Notes under the pieces: model-generated
Databases searched by the model: none
What the model was told of the DNA's origin: nothing
The model's input: the letters and a program-made list of their open reading frames with translations, nothing else
Assembly (NCBI GenBank): GCA_028280515.1
Contig: JANQLP010000030.1
Coordinates: forward strand, 1 to 58,796
Direction of reading: 5' to 3'
Length of the DNA: 58,796 nt
Source of the DNA: Hyphomicrobiales bacterium
GTDB taxonomy: Bacteria; Pseudomonadota; Alphaproteobacteria; Rhizobiales; Methyloligellaceae
Position numbers and translations under genes: made by a program
In this document: positions 1 through 10,374 of the stretch, one piece after another
How the letters are laid out: every line of letters starts with the position of its first letter
Numbering within the stretch: position 1 is the stretch's first letter

Positions 1-1
1 C

Positions 2-469
2 GTCAATTCGGTCTGGATGCTGGCGTTTGGCAGCGCCGTTGCCAAACGGATAGGAGATCTGCGTTTTCTCCTGTTTTCAGCGCTGTGCGGCATTGCCGGC
101 GCGCTGGCCCATCTCGCCCTCCATTTCGGCGAACTCGTGCCTGTTGTGGGTGCGTCGGCGGCGATCTCCGGGCAGATGGCGGCGGCGATCCGGTTCATGT
201 TCGGCGCCAGCCGGCAAATCATCCCCCAGCCAGGAAATCTGGCCCATGTGCCTCTTGCGAGCATCGGGCAGACGCTGACGGATCTGCGCTTTGTCGCGTT
301 CCTCGCCATCTGGATTGCGCTCAATATGCTGTTCGGGCTCGGCGGCGTCAGCGTGGACGGATCGGGCGGCAGTATCGCCTGGGAAGCCCATATTGGCGGG
401 TTTCTCTGCGGTTTGTTCACTTTTGGTTTCTTCGACCGCAGCGCCCGGCGTCAGGATGGATACGTCTGA
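2..469 (+). CDS. Rhomboid-family intramembrane serine protease, C-terminal part
   Basis: The reading frame is open from the window edge, so the start lies outside. The visible 155 residues carry the rhomboid signature: a GAS motif in VVGASAAISG that holds the catalytic serine, and a late AHIGGFLCG helix that holds the catalytic histidine, separated by hydrophobic segments. Rhomboids cut transmembrane substrates within the inner membrane. The substrate cannot be told. The short hydrophilic tail after the last helix ends in RQDGYV. Family assignment is firm; the N-terminal helices are unseen. Confidence 0.88.
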   Translation, partial: VNSVWMLAFGSAVAKRIGDLRFLLFSALCGIAGALAHLALHFGELVPVVGASAAISGQMAAAIRFMFGASRQIIPQPGNLAHVPLASIGQTLTDLRFVAFLAIWIALNMLFGLGGVSVDGSGGSIAWEAHIGGFLCGLFTFGFFDRSARRQDGYV

Positions 470-532
470 ACACCGGTTTTTTTGCGACCTGTACCTTAAT
501 GAACATGATTCTTTGCTATTGCGCCGTACACG

Positions 533-590
533 GTACAGTCCCATCATAAGCTATCGGTAATGGCACCGGTTTCGAACATTCGGACTGTAC
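533..590. repeat. Perfect 9-bp inverted repeat between rhomboid and CBS genes
   Basis: GTACAGTCC at 533-541 is matched by GGACTGTAC at 582-590, separated by 40 bp. There is no T-run after it, so it is not a classical terminator. It sits 130 bp before the CBS gene and could be a paired protein-binding site or a long-loop hairpin. Function unknown. Confidence 0.4.
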
Positions 591-720
591 TTGCCATTGT
601 CACTGGGCGCGTGAGGTAGAGGGAGCGCTCGCGGAAATCTCTCCGACGCCGACACGCGCCACCCGCAGCGGCCGACTATTGCCACGCCGCAAGATGCGGG
701 CCGGGTAGGAGAGAGAGCAA

Positions 721-1152
721 ATGAATGTCGCAACGATATTGAGTGAAAAGGGCACGGATATTGTAAGTGCCAGTCCCGACGATTCCCTGTTGGATATCGC
801 AAGGACCCTGCGTGAGCATCGTATCGGGTGTGTTGTATTGACCAACAGCAAAGGCGAAATCGCAGGGATCGTTTCCGAACGTGACATCGTTCGAGCCATT
901 GCAGACACAGGCAGTGACGTGCTGAGAGCGCCAGCTTCGAGATGCATGACCAAGAAGGTCGTCACATGCACGAAGAACGAGCCGATCAACGCCATCATGT
1001 CGATGATGACGGAAGGGCGCTTCCGCCATTTGCCTGTCGTGGAAGACGGATTGCTGGTTGGCCTGATTTCGATCGGCGACGTTGTCCGGTTGCGTATCGC
1101 AGAGGCCGAACTGGAAGCTGCCGCCATGCGCGAGTACATCGCCACGGGCTAA
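721..1152 (+). CDS. CBS-domain pair protein
   Basis: A 143-residue soluble protein made of two CBS repeats and little else (about residues 8-62 and 75-130), each ending in the characteristic pattern G(I/L)(V/I)S..D(I/V)VR. Stand-alone CBS pairs bind adenine nucleotides and act as energy or redox sensors, but the partner cannot be inferred here. The ATG follows GGAGAGAGAGC, a convincing ribosome-binding site. It converges with the lipase gene at its right. Confidence 0.88.
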   Translation: MNVATILSEKGTDIVSASPDDSLLDIARTLREHRIGCVVLTNSKGEIAGIVSERDIVRAIADTGSDVLRAPASRCMTKKVVTCTKNEPINAIMSMMTEGRFRHLPVVEDGLLVGLISIGDVVRLRIAEAELEAAAMREYIATG

Positions 1153-1178
1153 GCCCAGGTAGTCGGCGGCGCGCGTCC

Positions 1179-2099
1179 CTACGCGGCGAGCGCGCCAACG
1201 GCCCGCTGCACGTCATCGAGCACCTTTTCGGTGGCGGCACTGCCGTTTGCGATCGCATCTTCGGCCATGTGGAAATCGAACAATCCCATTTCGCCGAGGA
1301 TCGGAGTGATCATGATGTCCGGCGGGTCGCCAGCAAGGCGTGAGCGCGCGATCCGGTCCTGGATGATGTTGAACGCGTCCATCATGACGCTCGAAATGCC
1401 CGGCGCACCGCTGCCCTGACCGAAGAACTGCTTGCGCAGGAGATTTTGCGCGGCGCGTCCGTTTTCCGTCGGCGGTTCGTTCTCACTGTCCGGCGGCTCG
1501 GTTTCGCCGAACGCGTCCTGGTTCGGAACGACCGTGCCCTTGCCGAAAAAATCCCAGTTGAGATTGACCGCAATGACGACGCGTGCGCCGAGCGCCCGGC
1601 ACACGGACACCGGGATCGGATTGACCAAAGCGCCGTCGATGAGCCAGCGGTTGTTGATTCTGACCGGACGGAAAATACCGGGGAGCGCGTAGGACGCGTG
1701 CATGGCGGGAACCAGAGGACCCTTGCTGAGCCAGATCTCGTGGCCCGTCTTCAGTTCGGTGGCGATCGCCACAAACTTCTTAGACAGGTTCTCGATGCGA
1801 ACCTCGTCAAGATGGTTGCCGAGCTGGTCGGCGAGACGTTGGCCGGAAATCAGACCCGAGCCTGCGAAATTGAAATCGAGGAATCCGAACACACGGCGCC
1901 GGGTCAGGCGCCGGGCGAAATGCTCCAGCTCGTCGAGTTTTCCCGAGACATAGCACCCGCCAACCACCGATCCGATCGATGTGCCGACGATGATGTCCGG
2001 TTCCAAACCGGCCTGTTCGAGTACCTTCAAGACCCCGATATGTGACCAGCCGCGGGCGGCCCCACCGCCCAGGGCTATGCCTATCTTGGGCTTCATCAT
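1179..2099 (-). CDS. Patatin-like phospholipase (RssA type)
   Basis: A patatin-fold serine hydrolase of 306 residues from the ATG pair at 2099/2096. The oxyanion-hole motif GGGAARG is at residues 11-17, the nucleophile elbow GTSIG has Ser41, and a DGA motif further on supplies the catalytic Asp. The longer reading frame upstream (to 2147) has no patatin homology and poor initiation context, so I take the internal start preceded by ACAGG. Likely a cytoplasmic lipid acyl hydrolase. A low-complexity, acidic linker around residues 205-230 (ETEPPDSENEPPTENG) interrupts the fold. Confidence 0.88.
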   Translation of the reverse strand: MMKPKIGIALGGGAARGWSHIGVLKVLEQAGLEPDIIVGTSIGSVVGGCYVSGKLDELEHFARRLTRRRVFGFLDFNFAGSGLISGQRLADQLGNHLDEVRIENLSKKFVAIATELKTGHEIWLSKGPLVPAMHASYALPGIFRPVRINNRWLIDGALVNPIPVSVCRALGARVVIAVNLNWDFFGKGTVVPNQDAFGETEPPDSENEPPTENGRAAQNLLRKQFFGQGSGAPGISSVMMDAFNIIQDRIARSRLAGDPPDIMITPILGEMGLFDFHMAEDAIANGSAATEKVLDDVQRAVGALAA

Positions 2100-2233
2100 T
2101 TTCGTACCTGTTCTTGGCCCCCGCGACAAACGCGGATCCAACGGCACGCGGGCCCTTACCGTGCCTCAATGCTACCTATTGGTGTTTAAACCGGAGTTAA
2201 GGGCCGGTGTTGTCGCGATTGCGTGAAAAAACC

Positions 2234-2713
2234 TTACAATTTCGTAGGGTTCGGCGCATCCCCGTAGACGTCTTTCGGATCGAACGTCTTGGCGCCCTCG
2301 CGGAACTTGAGCTCAAGTCCGGGGGAGGGAACCTCGCCGGTGGGGATCGAGCGGTAGAAGCAGGACATGTAACCGACGTGACACGACGCGCCCGAACCGG
2401 CGACGTCGACCTTCAGCCAGACCGCGTCCTGGTCATCGTCGATTCGCAGATCGACGACTTTCTGAACGAGACCGCTGGTGGCACCCTTATGCCAGAGCAC
2501 GTTTCTCGAGCGGCTCCAGTAATGTGCCTCGCCGGTCTCGATCGTCTTCGCCAGAGCCTCGGCGTTCATGTAGCCGAGCATCAACACGTCACCAGTTTCG
2601 GCGTCAGTGGTGATCGCGGGCATCAGGCCGTGTTCGTCGAACTTCGGCGCGAGATCGCGGCCTTCTTCCACCTGCTCGACCGTGAGCCGTTTGGCGAAAC
2701 GGGAATCTGACAT
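2234..2713 (-). CDS. hisI: Phosphoribosyl-AMP cyclohydrolase
   Basis: The 159-residue product matches HisI, which opens the purine ring of phosphoribosyl-AMP in histidine synthesis. Diagnostic stretches are [19 protein letters not shown] and the metal-binding [11 protein letters not shown]. It is a stand-alone cyclohydrolase without the HisE domain. The start at MSDSRF is chosen because the frame upstream overlaps folE and has no homology. It follows folE on the same strand with a 41-bp gap, so the two are probably cotranscribed. Confidence 0.95.
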   Translation of the reverse strand: MSDSRFAKRLTVEQVEEGRDLAPKFDEHGLMPAITTDAETGDVLMLGYMNAEALAKTIETGEAHYWSRSRNVLWHKGATSGLVQKVVDLRIDDDQDAVWLKVDVAGSGASCHVGYMSCFYRSIPTGEVPSPGLELKFREGAKTFDPKDVYGDAPNPTKL

Positions 2714-2754
2714 GAGATGTCTTCCAGCGGGTTCGTAGGTTTGCGCGTCTCGGG

Positions 2755-3390
2755 TCAGGACCCTTTCCGGGTCAGCATGAGGAACCGTTCCTGCTGTGCC
2801 GGATCTTCCTGGAATACACCCGTGAAATGCGTGGTGATTGTCGTGACGTTTGGCTTCTGGACACCGCGCGTCGACATGCACTGGTGTATCGCCTCCATCA
2901 TCACCGCGACGCCATGCGGCTTGAGCACGCGTTGGATAGTGTCGCCGATTTGCGCGGACATGGTTTCCTGCGTCTGCAGCCGCCGGGCATAGATTTCAAC
3001 CACGCGGGCCAGCTTCGAAATGCCGACGACAGCTTCTTTCGGAAGGTACGCGATATGCACCCGACCGACAATTGGAACCATGTGGTGTTCGCAGTGCGAA
3101 TTGATGTCGATGTCGCGCAGCATGACGATATCTTGATAGCCTCCGACCTCTTCAAATGTGCGTGACAGCACGTCGATCGGACATTCATTGTAGCCACTGA
3201 AAAACTCTTCATACGCCTTGACGACGCGTTTGGGCGTGTCGACCAGGCCCTCGCGGGTCACGTCATCTCCTGCCCACGCAATAAGCGTGCGCACTGCTTC
3301 CTCGGCCTTTGCACGACTTGGTCTCGTGACTTCCGGGCCCGCGCCAAGGATTGAGGCCGTGGTCGGCATTTTTTTGACAATTGCGTCCAT
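2755..3390 (-). CDS. folE: GTP cyclohydrolase I
   Basis: A 211-residue type IA GTP cyclohydrolase, the first step to folate and pterins. The zinc-binding motif SHCEHHMVP and the later [11 protein letters not shown] and [13 protein letters not shown] blocks are intact. The zinc cysteine is present, which separates it from the metal-flexible type IB enzyme. It lies directly upstream of hisI on the same strand. Confidence 0.96.
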   Translation of the reverse strand: MDAIVKKMPTTASILGAGPEVTRPSRAKAEEAVRTLIAWAGDDVTREGLVDTPKRVVKAYEEFFSGYNECPIDVLSRTFEEVGGYQDIVMLRDIDINSHCEHHMVPIVGRVHIAYLPKEAVVGISKLARVVEIYARRLQTQETMSAQIGDTIQRVLKPHGVAVMMEAIHQCMSTRGVQKPNVTTITTHFTGVFQEDPAQQERFLMLTRKGS

Positions 3391-3654
3391 AAGATTCCTT
3401 CTCCGCCGGATGCAAACTGTACGCCATGCATATCGGCTATGACTTACTCCGGCATTGTGAGCGTATTATAACGGCACATCGCCCCTTGCGAACGATATTG
3501 ATCGATGCCGATATATACGTGGCAAACCCGGGTCCGGATTTGTCGTTCCGTGCCCGAATGATGTATCCAGTGCCATGATTGTTACCGCCCGATATATAAT
3601 CGACAAAGCGCCGCCGCAAGGCCCCATGACTTGTAACCTATTCAAGGGATCGTA

Positions 3655-4131
3655 GTGCCTGAACTGGACGACATATACAATCCGCGCATTCTCGAGTTTG
3701 CGGCCAACATTCCGCGGGCCACACGCCTGGACGATCCCCAGGCGAGTGCGACCGCACACTCGAAGCTGTGCGGCAGCACTGTAACCGTAGATCTGGTCAT
3801 GGATGGCGACGTCGTGACGGACTACGGGCAGACCGTAAAGGCGTGCCTTCTGGGTCAGGCGTCGTCGTCGATCATGGCCCGTAACATTGTCGGCTCGACG
3901 GCGGATGATCTGCGCGCGGTTGGTGCAGCCATGCGCAAGATGCTGAAAGAGGACGGGCGGCCGCCTGACGAGAAATGGCAGGATCTTGAAGTGCTGGAGC
4001 CGGTTCGCGACTTCAAGGCACGGCATGCGTCCACGTTGCTGGTGTTCGATGCCGTCGAGGAGGCAATCGGGCAAATTGAGGCGGAAAGGTCCGAAGGGGC
4101 GAAGGCACGGCGCACCGAGCCGTGTGCCTGA
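3655..4131 (+). CDS. NifU/IscU-like Fe-S scaffold protein with a missing third cysteine
   Basis: A 158-residue protein starting at GTG, preceded by AAGGGA. It has the NifU_N fold pattern: YNPRILEFA at the start, Cys39 in KLCGST and Cys64 in KACLLGQASS. The third ligand position of IscU, in the RKHCS-like motif, reads RHAS here (Ala125). Families with this change exist in alphaproteobacteria as far as I recall, and may be delivery or accessory proteins rather than classic scaffolds. It is followed by an ornithine cyclodeaminase relative on the same strand, 70 bp away. Confidence 0.8.
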   Translation: MPELDDIYNPRILEFAANIPRATRLDDPQASATAHSKLCGSTVTVDLVMDGDVVTDYGQTVKACLLGQASSSIMARNIVGSTADDLRAVGAAMRKMLKEDGRPPDEKWQDLEVLEPVRDFKARHASTLLVFDAVEEAIGQIEAERSEGAKARRTEPCA

Positions 4132-4201
4132 TGTCGAAGCCTGCCGATCACGCGCAAGGACGGTGCCCCGTCCGATGAGCTTACACTGAACCGGTATCGA
4201 C

Positions 4202-5143
4202 ATGCGTTTCTTCAGTGCGGAGGAATTGCGGCGCGCTCTCGACCTCGAGGCCCTGATCGATGCGCTCGAGTGCGGACATTGCGGAGGCCGGCCACAACTC
4301 GCAGACAGTTTGATCGGTCCGTCTGACGGCCACTATATGGTCCGGTCCGCGCACAACGGCGGCGATCTCATCGGTACGAAGCTCATCACGATCTTTCCCG
4401 CAAATCCGGGGCGTTCCGGTCTGCCGTCCGTTCAAGCGGTCGTCGTCCTGTTCGGCGGCGACGATGGCCGCCCGAAGGCGCTTCTGGAGGCAACCGAATT
4501 GACCTATTGGAAGACGGCGGCTGACAGCGCGCTCGGCTCCAGACTGTTGTCGCGGGACGATTCCGAAACGCTCGCGGTCGCAGGTGCAGGCGGGCTGGCG
4601 CCCTGGCTCGTTCGCGCCCACCGCGTCGTTCGTCCCGGACTGCAGCAGGTGCTGGTATGGAACCGGACCGCGGAGCGCGCCAAGGCACTGGTGGATGAGT
4701 TGCGTCAGGAGGGCGTTCATGCGGAGTTTGCATCCGAACTCGAATCCGCGGTTCGAGCCGCTGACATCGTCACAACGGCGACAATGGCAAGCGATCCGGT
4801 CCTCAAGGGGGAATGGTTGCGCGCCGGTGCCCATGTGGACCTGGTCGGTGGCTATTCCGCCGAAACGCGCGAGGCTGACGACACGGTATTCTCTCGCGGA
4901 CGAGTTTTCGTCAATTGCATGGATACGGCGCTCGACGGCGTCGGCGACATCGATGGCCCACTGCGGAGCGGCGCGATCCGGAAACAAGATATTCTGGGTG
5001 ACCACTTCGATCTCGTATCGGGATCTGTGCCGGGACGGCAAAACCCGGAAGACATCACCGTCTTCAAGAATGCGGGCGGCGCGCATCTCGATCTGATGAT
5101 CGCGGCGGCGCTCGTCCACAGGGTCGAGGCGGGTGCGGCATGA
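4202..5143 (+). CDS. Ornithine cyclodeaminase / mu-crystallin family protein
   Basis: 313 residues with the OCD/mu-crystallin layout: an N-terminal substrate region ([25 protein letters not shown]) followed by a Rossmann domain with [16 protein letters not shown]. The glycine-rich dinucleotide motif is AGAGG. Members include ornithine cyclodeaminases, alanine dehydrogenases and imine reductases, so the substrate is open. The stop overlaps the yidD start as ATGA, which shows translational coupling. Confidence 0.82.
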   Translation: MRFFSAEELRRALDLEALIDALECGHCGGRPQLADSLIGPSDGHYMVRSAHNGGDLIGTKLITIFPANPGRSGLPSVQAVVVLFGGDDGRPKALLEATELTYWKTAADSALGSRLLSRDDSETLAVAGAGGLAPWLVRAHRVVRPGLQQVLVWNRTAERAKALVDELRQEGVHAEFASELESAVRAADIVTTATMASDPVLKGEWLRAGAHVDLVGGYSAETREADDTVFSRGRVFVNCMDTALDGVGDIDGPLRSGAIRKQDILGDHFDLVSGSVPGRQNPEDITVFKNAGGAHLDLMIAAALVHRVEAGAA

Positions 5144-5463
5144 CCCGTTCGCGCAAGGCCGTGCTGGCCCTTATCAAGACGCCCATCATCGTCTACCGCT
5201 ACACGTTTTCCGCTTTTGCCGGCCGGGAGTGCCGCTACCTGCCGACCTGCTCGGAGTATGCGGAGGAGGCCATCGAACGAAACGGTGCATGGAAAGGGTT
5301 CTGGCTTGCGCTGTCCCGACTCGCGCGATGCAACCCATGGGGACCGAGCGGTTTTGATCCGGTTCCGGACCTTCGCGACGAGTATCACCCCTGGTGGGCG
5401 CCGTGGCGGTTCGGCCGCTGGAGCGGGGCGCACATCAAACAGCGGCTTGACAAAACACGCTAG
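5140..5463 (+). CDS. yidD: Membrane protein insertion efficiency factor YidD
   Basis: A small, basic, 107-residue protein with the YidD cysteine pattern: [11 protein letters not shown], then [14 protein letters not shown]. YidD assists YidC-dependent insertion of inner-membrane proteins. It starts inside the stop of the preceding gene (ATGA overlap). In many bacteria yidD sits next to rnpA and yidC; here it is detached, ahead of thrS. Confidence 0.94.
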   Translation: MTRSRKAVLALIKTPIIVYRYTFSAFAGRECRYLPTCSEYAEEAIERNGAWKGFWLALSRLARCNPWGPSGFDPVPDLRDEYHPWWAPWRFGRWSGAHIKQRLDKTR

Positions 5464-5552
5464 AGTCCCACATTCGGGCACACGATCTTGGCCCGAGTCG
5501 CGGGCCGATCCGTCTTACCTGCCTGGTTTGCAGTGAGTGAGAGGAAGAGCAG

Positions 5553-7496
5553 ATGATTTCCCTAACGTTTCCCGATGGTAATGCGCGTGAGTTCAAGCCC
5601 GGTGTGACGGGCATGGAGGTGGCCGAGTCGATTTCGAAATCGCTGGCGAAGAAGGCGGTTGCCATGAAGCTCGACGGTGAGCTGAAGGATCTCGCCGAGC
5701 CGATCAAAGACAATGCCGGCATCGAGATCGTAACGCGCGATGATCCGGCTGCGCTGGAGCTCATTCGCCACGACGCGGCCCATGTCATGGCGGAAGCCGT
5801 ACAGGAACTTTATCCGGGCACGCAGGTCACCATCGGACCTGTGATCGACAACGGCTTCTATTACGACTTCGCCCGCGAAGAGCCGTTCCATCCCGAAGAT
5901 CTGCCGGTGATCGAGAAAAAGATGCGCGAGATCATTGCGCGCGGCGCTCCCTTCAAAAAGGAGGTCTGGGACCGCAAGAAGGCCGAAGAGGTCTTCAGGA
6001 AGATGGGCGAGGAGTACAAGGTCGAACTCGTCGACGCGATCCCCGAAGGCGATGACATTCGCATTTACTCACAGGGCGACTGGTTCGATCTGTGCCGGGG
6101 CCCGCACATGCCGACGACGGCGAAGGTCGGGAATGCGTTCAAGCTCCTGAGCATCGCCGGCGCCTACTGGCGCGGGGATTCCAACAATCCGATGCTCCAG
6201 CGCATCTATGGTACGGCATGGGCCAGCGAGAAAGAGCTCAAGGCCTACCTGACGATGCTGGAGGAAGCGGAGAAGCGCGACCATCGGCGTTTGGGGCGCG
6301 AGATGGACCTCTATCACTTCCAGGAGGAAGCGCCGGGCTCGGTGTTCTGGCACGCCAAGGGCTGGACGCTGTTTCAGGAGCTGATCAACTACATGCGCCG
6401 GCGGCAGAATGACGCCGGTTTCGTCGAGGTGAACTCACCCGACATGTTGGACAAGGCGCTGTGGGAGCAGTCTGGCCATTGGGAGAAGTTCGGCGAGAAC
6501 ATGTTCACCACGGTCACGCCCGATGAGCGCGTCTATTGCTGCAAGCCCATGAACTGTCCGGGTCACGTTCAGATCTTCAAGAACGGCTTGAAGAGCTACC
6601 GTGAACTGCCTGTGAAAATTGCGGAATTCGGCAAAGTTCATCGCTACGAGCCGTCCGGTGCCCTGCACGGCCTGCTGCGCGTGCGCCATTTCACGCAGGA
6701 CGATGCGCACATTTTCTGTACGCGCGAGCAGATCACCGAGGAATGCGTGAAGGTCAACAATCTGATCCTGTCGATCTACCGCGACTTCGGCTTCGAGGAC
6801 GTGGTCATCAAGTTCTCCGACCGGCCCGCGAAGCGCGTCGGGTCCGACGAGGTTTGGGACGAGTCCGAAGAGGCGCTGAAGAAGGCAGTCGAAGCCGCCG
6901 GCATGGACTACGAGTTCAATCCGGGCGAAGGCGCTTTTTACGGACCGAAGCTGGAATATGTGCTCCGCGACGCAATCGGCCGCGACTGGCAGTGCGGCAC
7001 GCTTCAGGTCGATCTCAACCTGCCCGAGCGGCTCGGCGCGTTTTACATCGGGCAGGATGGAGAGAAGCACGTCCCCGTCATGCTGCATCGCGCCATGTTC
7101 GGGTCGCTGGAACGTTTCGCGGGCATCCTCGTGGAACAGCATGCCGGACACTTCCCGCTCTGGCTCGCGCCGGTACAGGTGATGGTGGCGACGATCGTAT
7201 CCGACGCCGACGACTATGCGGGCGAGGTTCTTGAGGCCCTGAAAAAGGCAGGCCTGCGCGGGGACGTCGACCTGCGCAATGAGAAGATCAACTACAAAGT
7301 TCGCGAGCACTCGGTGACCAAGGTTCCCGTGCTGTTCGTCTGCGGCAAGCGCGAAGCGGAGGAGCGGACGGTTTCCATTCGCCGGCTGGGCTCGAAGGAT
7401 CAGACGGTTCTGCCGCTGGACGAGGCCATCGCCGGGCTTGTCGAGGAGGCGGTTCCGCCGGATCTGAAACGTCTGGAAACGGCACAAGCGGCCTGA
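5553..7496 (+). CDS. thrS: Threonyl-tRNA synthetase
   Basis: A full-length 647-residue class II synthetase: N-terminal TGS domain, the editing domain with [10 protein letters not shown] (the HxxxH zinc/editing motif), the catalytic core with zinc ligand Cys335 in MNCPGH and motif 2 around [24 protein letters not shown], and a C-terminal anticodon-binding domain. The ATG is preceded by GAGAGGAAGAGC. I see no T-box or attenuator leader in the 90 bp upstream. Confidence 0.97.
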   Translation: MISLTFPDGNAREFKPGVTGMEVAESISKSLAKKAVAMKLDGELKDLAEPIKDNAGIEIVTRDDPAALELIRHDAAHVMAEAVQELYPGTQVTIGPVIDNGFYYDFAREEPFHPEDLPVIEKKMREIIARGAPFKKEVWDRKKAEEVFRKMGEEYKVELVDAIPEGDDIRIYSQGDWFDLCRGPHMPTTAKVGNAFKLLSIAGAYWRGDSNNPMLQRIYGTAWASEKELKAYLTMLEEAEKRDHRRLGREMDLYHFQEEAPGSVFWHAKGWTLFQELINYMRRRQNDAGFVEVNSPDMLDKALWEQSGHWEKFGENMFTTVTPDERVYCCKPMNCPGHVQIFKNGLKSYRELPVKIAEFGKVHRYEPSGALHGLLRVRHFTQDDAHIFCTREQITEECVKVNNLILSIYRDFGFEDVVIKFSDRPAKRVGSDEVWDESEEALKKAVEAAGMDYEFNPGEGAFYGPKLEYVLRDAIGRDWQCGTLQVDLNLPERLGAFYIGQDGEKHVPVMLHRAMFGSLERFAGILVEQHAGHFPLWLAPVQVMVATIVSDADDYAGEVLEALKKAGLRGDVDLRNEKINYKVREHSVTKVPVLFVCGKREAEERTVSIRRLGSKDQTVLPLDEAIAGLVEEAVPPDLKRLETAQAA

Positions 7497-7571
7497 GCCG
7501 GGGCTCATCTGGCATTTCATCGTAGCGCTGCTATCGTTCACCTCGATTGGTGCTGCAGATGGAAAGGTGCG

Positions 7572-8486
7572 ATGAGTTGGCAAGCCTGCGATGACCCGAA
7601 GTTCGGGGACAGCGAATCCTGCAATCTGATTGACCTCGTGGTTGTGCCGCGCACGGCCGATATCGGTGGCTTCGAGGTGCGGCGGGCCCTGCCGACGCGA
7701 GAGCGCCGCATGGTCGGTCCGTTCATCTTCTTCGACGAGATGGGGCCGGGCGAGTTCCTAAGCGGAACAGGGCTCGACGTGAGGCCGCACCCGCATATCG
7801 GCCTGGCGACTGTGACCTACCTGTTCGACGGGACCATCGATCACAGGGACAGCCTCGGTACGCACATGACGATCAAGCCCGGCGACGTGAACTGGATGAC
7901 TGCCGGTCGGGGTATCGCGCATTCGGAACGCACCGGAGCGGAGGTTCGCAAGCACCCGTCGCGCCTGGCGGGAATTCAGAGCTGGGTGGCGCTGCCCAGG
8001 AGCGCGGAGGAGACCGCGCCGGATTTCGTGCATCACGACAAGGGTACGTTGCCCGTCGTCGGTGGGGACGGAAAGCAGGTTCGCCTGATCGTCGGGTCGC
8101 TCTTCGGCGAGCACTCGCCGGTGAAGGCGTTCAGCGAGATGTTCTACGCGGACGCGCATATGGATGCGGGATCGAAGCTGCCGCTTGCCGCAGACCATGA
8201 AGAGCGTGCCGTCTACATCGTCTCGGGCGAAGTCGAGATCGCCGGCGACAGGTTCGGCGCAAATCAGCTCCTCGTGTTCAAGCCCGGCGACGAGATCACG
8301 ATCAACGCCACCCAGCCTGCCCAGCTGATGCTGCTCGGCGGCGAGGCGGCGGACGGTCCGCGTTACATCTGGTGGAACTTTGTCTCCAGCTCGAAGGAGC
8401 GTATCGAGGAGGCCAAGGCCGACTGGGCAAACGGGCGCTTCGAAGCGGTCCCGGGCGACAACGAGCTCATTCCGCTGCCCGAGTGA
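7572..8486 (+). CDS. Pirin-family bicupin protein
   Basis: 304 residues with the pirin signature: [13 protein letters not shown], then [18 protein letters not shown] and a second set [19 protein letters not shown], which together supply the histidines and glutamate of the metal centre. Bacterial pirins are reported as quercetinases or regulators; the role here cannot be assigned. The stop lies inside an 18-bp tandem duplication shared with the end of the convergent gene. Confidence 0.9.
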   Translation: MSWQACDDPKFGDSESCNLIDLVVVPRTADIGGFEVRRALPTRERRMVGPFIFFDEMGPGEFLSGTGLDVRPHPHIGLATVTYLFDGTIDHRDSLGTHMTIKPGDVNWMTAGRGIAHSERTGAEVRKHPSRLAGIQSWVALPRSAEETAPDFVHHDKGTLPVVGGDGKQVRLIVGSLFGEHSPVKAFSEMFYADAHMDAGSKLPLAADHEERAVYIVSGEVEIAGDRFGANQLLVFKPGDEITINATQPAQLMLLGGEAADGPRYIWWNFVSSSKERIEEAKADWANGRFEAVPGDNELIPLPE

Positions 8487-8511
8487 CGCCTACTGCCCGA
8501 GTGACGTCTAC
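8476..8511. repeat. 18-bp tandem duplication across the stop codons of two convergent genes
   Basis: TGCCCGAGTGACGCCTAC at 8476-8493 is followed immediately by TGCCCGAGTGACGTCTAC at 8494-8511, one mismatch. The first copy carries the pirin stop codon and the second reaches the last codons of the opposite gene. It looks like a recent slippage or unequal-exchange duplication. Confidence 0.8.
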
Positions 8512-10124
8512 TGGATGACAACCTCGATCTGTTTCGCCTCACCTGGCTCGATGGCGAACTCGCGCGTGTAGTTCTTGCCCTGGTGGCGGGCGAGGACGGA
8601 GTAGTTTCCCGCCGCCAGAATGTGCGTCGGCAGGGCGCCCGCGCTCTCCTTCACGACGTCGCCGCCGGGCGTCAGGATGTTCCACTGGGTGTTGGCCAGC
8701 GCCTCGCCACCCGGCTGATTGACCAGCTTCAGCGTCACTTTTGCCGCACTGTGATTGATGGTCGCGTCGGTCAGCCGCCCGGGTTCGACAGTCACGTCCG
8801 CGCGCACAATGGCGTTGGCGTCACCATAGGTGCTCACAACGTGGTAGGCGCCGGCATTGAGGCGGAGGACGACACCCGGTTTGGCGTCGCGGACAATCAG
8901 CTTTCTGTTGCCGTATTGATCGGATTCGGTTTCGTCCGCGAAAATGTCGTAGCGCACCGAATTGGGCGGAATGGTCGCGCCCGATGCCGTCGTCGCGCCG
9001 AGCCGCAATCCGCCGGCGTTCAGCACAAAGGTCTCGCGAACCGCCGCGCCCTGCTGCACATTGATGTCCTTGATCAGATTGACCTTGCCATATGTCGCGG
9101 CGACCCGGTATGAGCCCGGCGGCAGGGCGGCGGTGGGGGTCGCGTCGCGCAAGGACTCCACAAGCTGGTACTTCCCGTCCTTGGTCTTCCCATTTTTGTA
9201 GATCCACCATACAAGGCCAGACTTGATGATCGCGCCGCCTTCCACCGTGCGTGCGGCAAGCGTCACCGGAACGGCGCCGCGCGCCGGAGAAAGCGCCTGC
9301 TTCGGTTGCCTTGCCGGGGCGGGTGGGGATGTCGTTACCGGAGCGGTTGCTGTCGGCGCGGGGGTGCCAGTCGTGGCGGTCGTCAATGGGTCGCTCTTGG
9401 GCATTGCGTGTTGTGGCGCCTGCATCTGCGGTTTTGGTGCCGCCGCAATCTTGGGTAGCTTCGGCGCCATGGCCGCATCGATTGCCTTCTTCACGCCGGC
9501 TGAAAGCTCGGTTTCATTGCTCGCCAGTGAAAACGTGCCGCCGCCGTTCTCTGCGATGCAGCTGAGTTTGGAGAGCTTCTGCCTGGCCTTTGCGTCGAAC
9601 GCGATCGCGTGAATGGTGAGGTCCTTGCCCTCCTTTTTCAATTCCGACGCGGTCGCACACGGGTCGGCCTTGCAATTGTCGGGGCCGTCGGCAATCAGCA
9701 CGATGCTGGCGGGCTTTTCCTTGTAACCCGCCGCCTTGGCCGCAGTGATCAGCGAGGCTGAGATCGGTGTCGAGCCCTTCGGCTTGATCGTATTGACCTT
9801 CTTGGCGAAACCGGCCGCCTTCTGTTTATCCGGCGAAAAGACGACCTCGATATCCTTGCATCCGGTTGCCTGCCGGTGACCATAGGCGACAAGACCCAAA
9901 GACAGTTTTCCCTCATGCTGCCTGGCGACGGCGTTGATCGCGTTGCGGGCGCTGACGATCTTGTTGATGCTGTTGATCTGGCCCCACATACTGCGCGATG
10001 CATCGAGGATCATGACGACATTGGGCGTCTCCTCGGCGATCTGTGCGCGCACGTCGTCCGCGGCTGCAGCCAGGACCGCGGTCATGGCCAGAACTGTCAA
10101 GTGCCGAAGCGGGGTCTTGGGCAT
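8508..10124 (-). CDS. Exported von Willebrand factor A protein with repeated beta domains
   Basis: 538 residues with a signal peptide (residues 1 to about 27, cleavage near VRA-QIA). A vWA domain follows at about residues 34-215 with the metal-site motif DASRS (DxSxS) and a conserved GSTPIS. A Pro/Thr/Ala-rich linker (about 225-280) leads to three or four similar beta units built around L.PG.Y.V...YG.. and ending IEPGEAKQIEVVI. Known vWA proteins of this layout are periplasmic or surface proteins, but the ligand is unknown. It stands alone and is convergent with the pirin gene. Confidence 0.85.
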   Translation of the reverse strand: MPKTPLRHLTVLAMTAVLAAAADDVRAQIAEETPNVVMILDASRSMWGQINSINKIVSARNAINAVARQHEGKLSLGLVAYGHRQATGCKDIEVVFSPDKQKAAGFAKKVNTIKPKGSTPISASLITAAKAAGYKEKPASIVLIADGPDNCKADPCATASELKKEGKDLTIHAIAFDAKARQKLSKLSCIAENGGGTFSLASNETELSAGVKKAIDAAMAPKLPKIAAAPKPQMQAPQHAMPKSDPLTTATTGTPAPTATAPVTTSPPAPARQPKQALSPARGAVPVTLAARTVEGGAIIKSGLVWWIYKNGKTKDGKYQLVESLRDATPTAALPPGSYRVAATYGKVNLIKDINVQQGAAVRETFVLNAGGLRLGATTASGATIPPNSVRYDIFADETESDQYGNRKLIVRDAKPGVVLRLNAGAYHVVSTYGDANAIVRADVTVEPGRLTDATINHSAAKVTLKLVNQPGGEALANTQWNILTPGGDVVKESAGALPTHILAAGNYSVLARHQGKNYTREFAIEPGEAKQIEVVIQ

Positions 10125-10374
10125 CAGGTGTCTCCCAAAATCGGTCTGTTCAGAGACATGAGCTGTCAGCTTTGCGCATCGCGAGGCATCGCCGTCGATG
10201 CCGTCTCGCCGCGAGTCACGAAATTATCACGCCAACGGCTAGCTTCAAACCACGGCGATAAGGTGTCAGACCGGGATCGGCGATGGACCGAGGATTTGTA
10301 AGGGCCGTGGCGTTGTTTGCGGGGGCGATTTGAGCTACGCAAGGCGAACGGTACAAAGCTGGACACATGCCCTG

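Noticed and set aside
5464-5552. T-box or attenuator before thrS
   Set aside because: The 89-bp leader has no specifier loop, T-box sequence or terminator hairpin.
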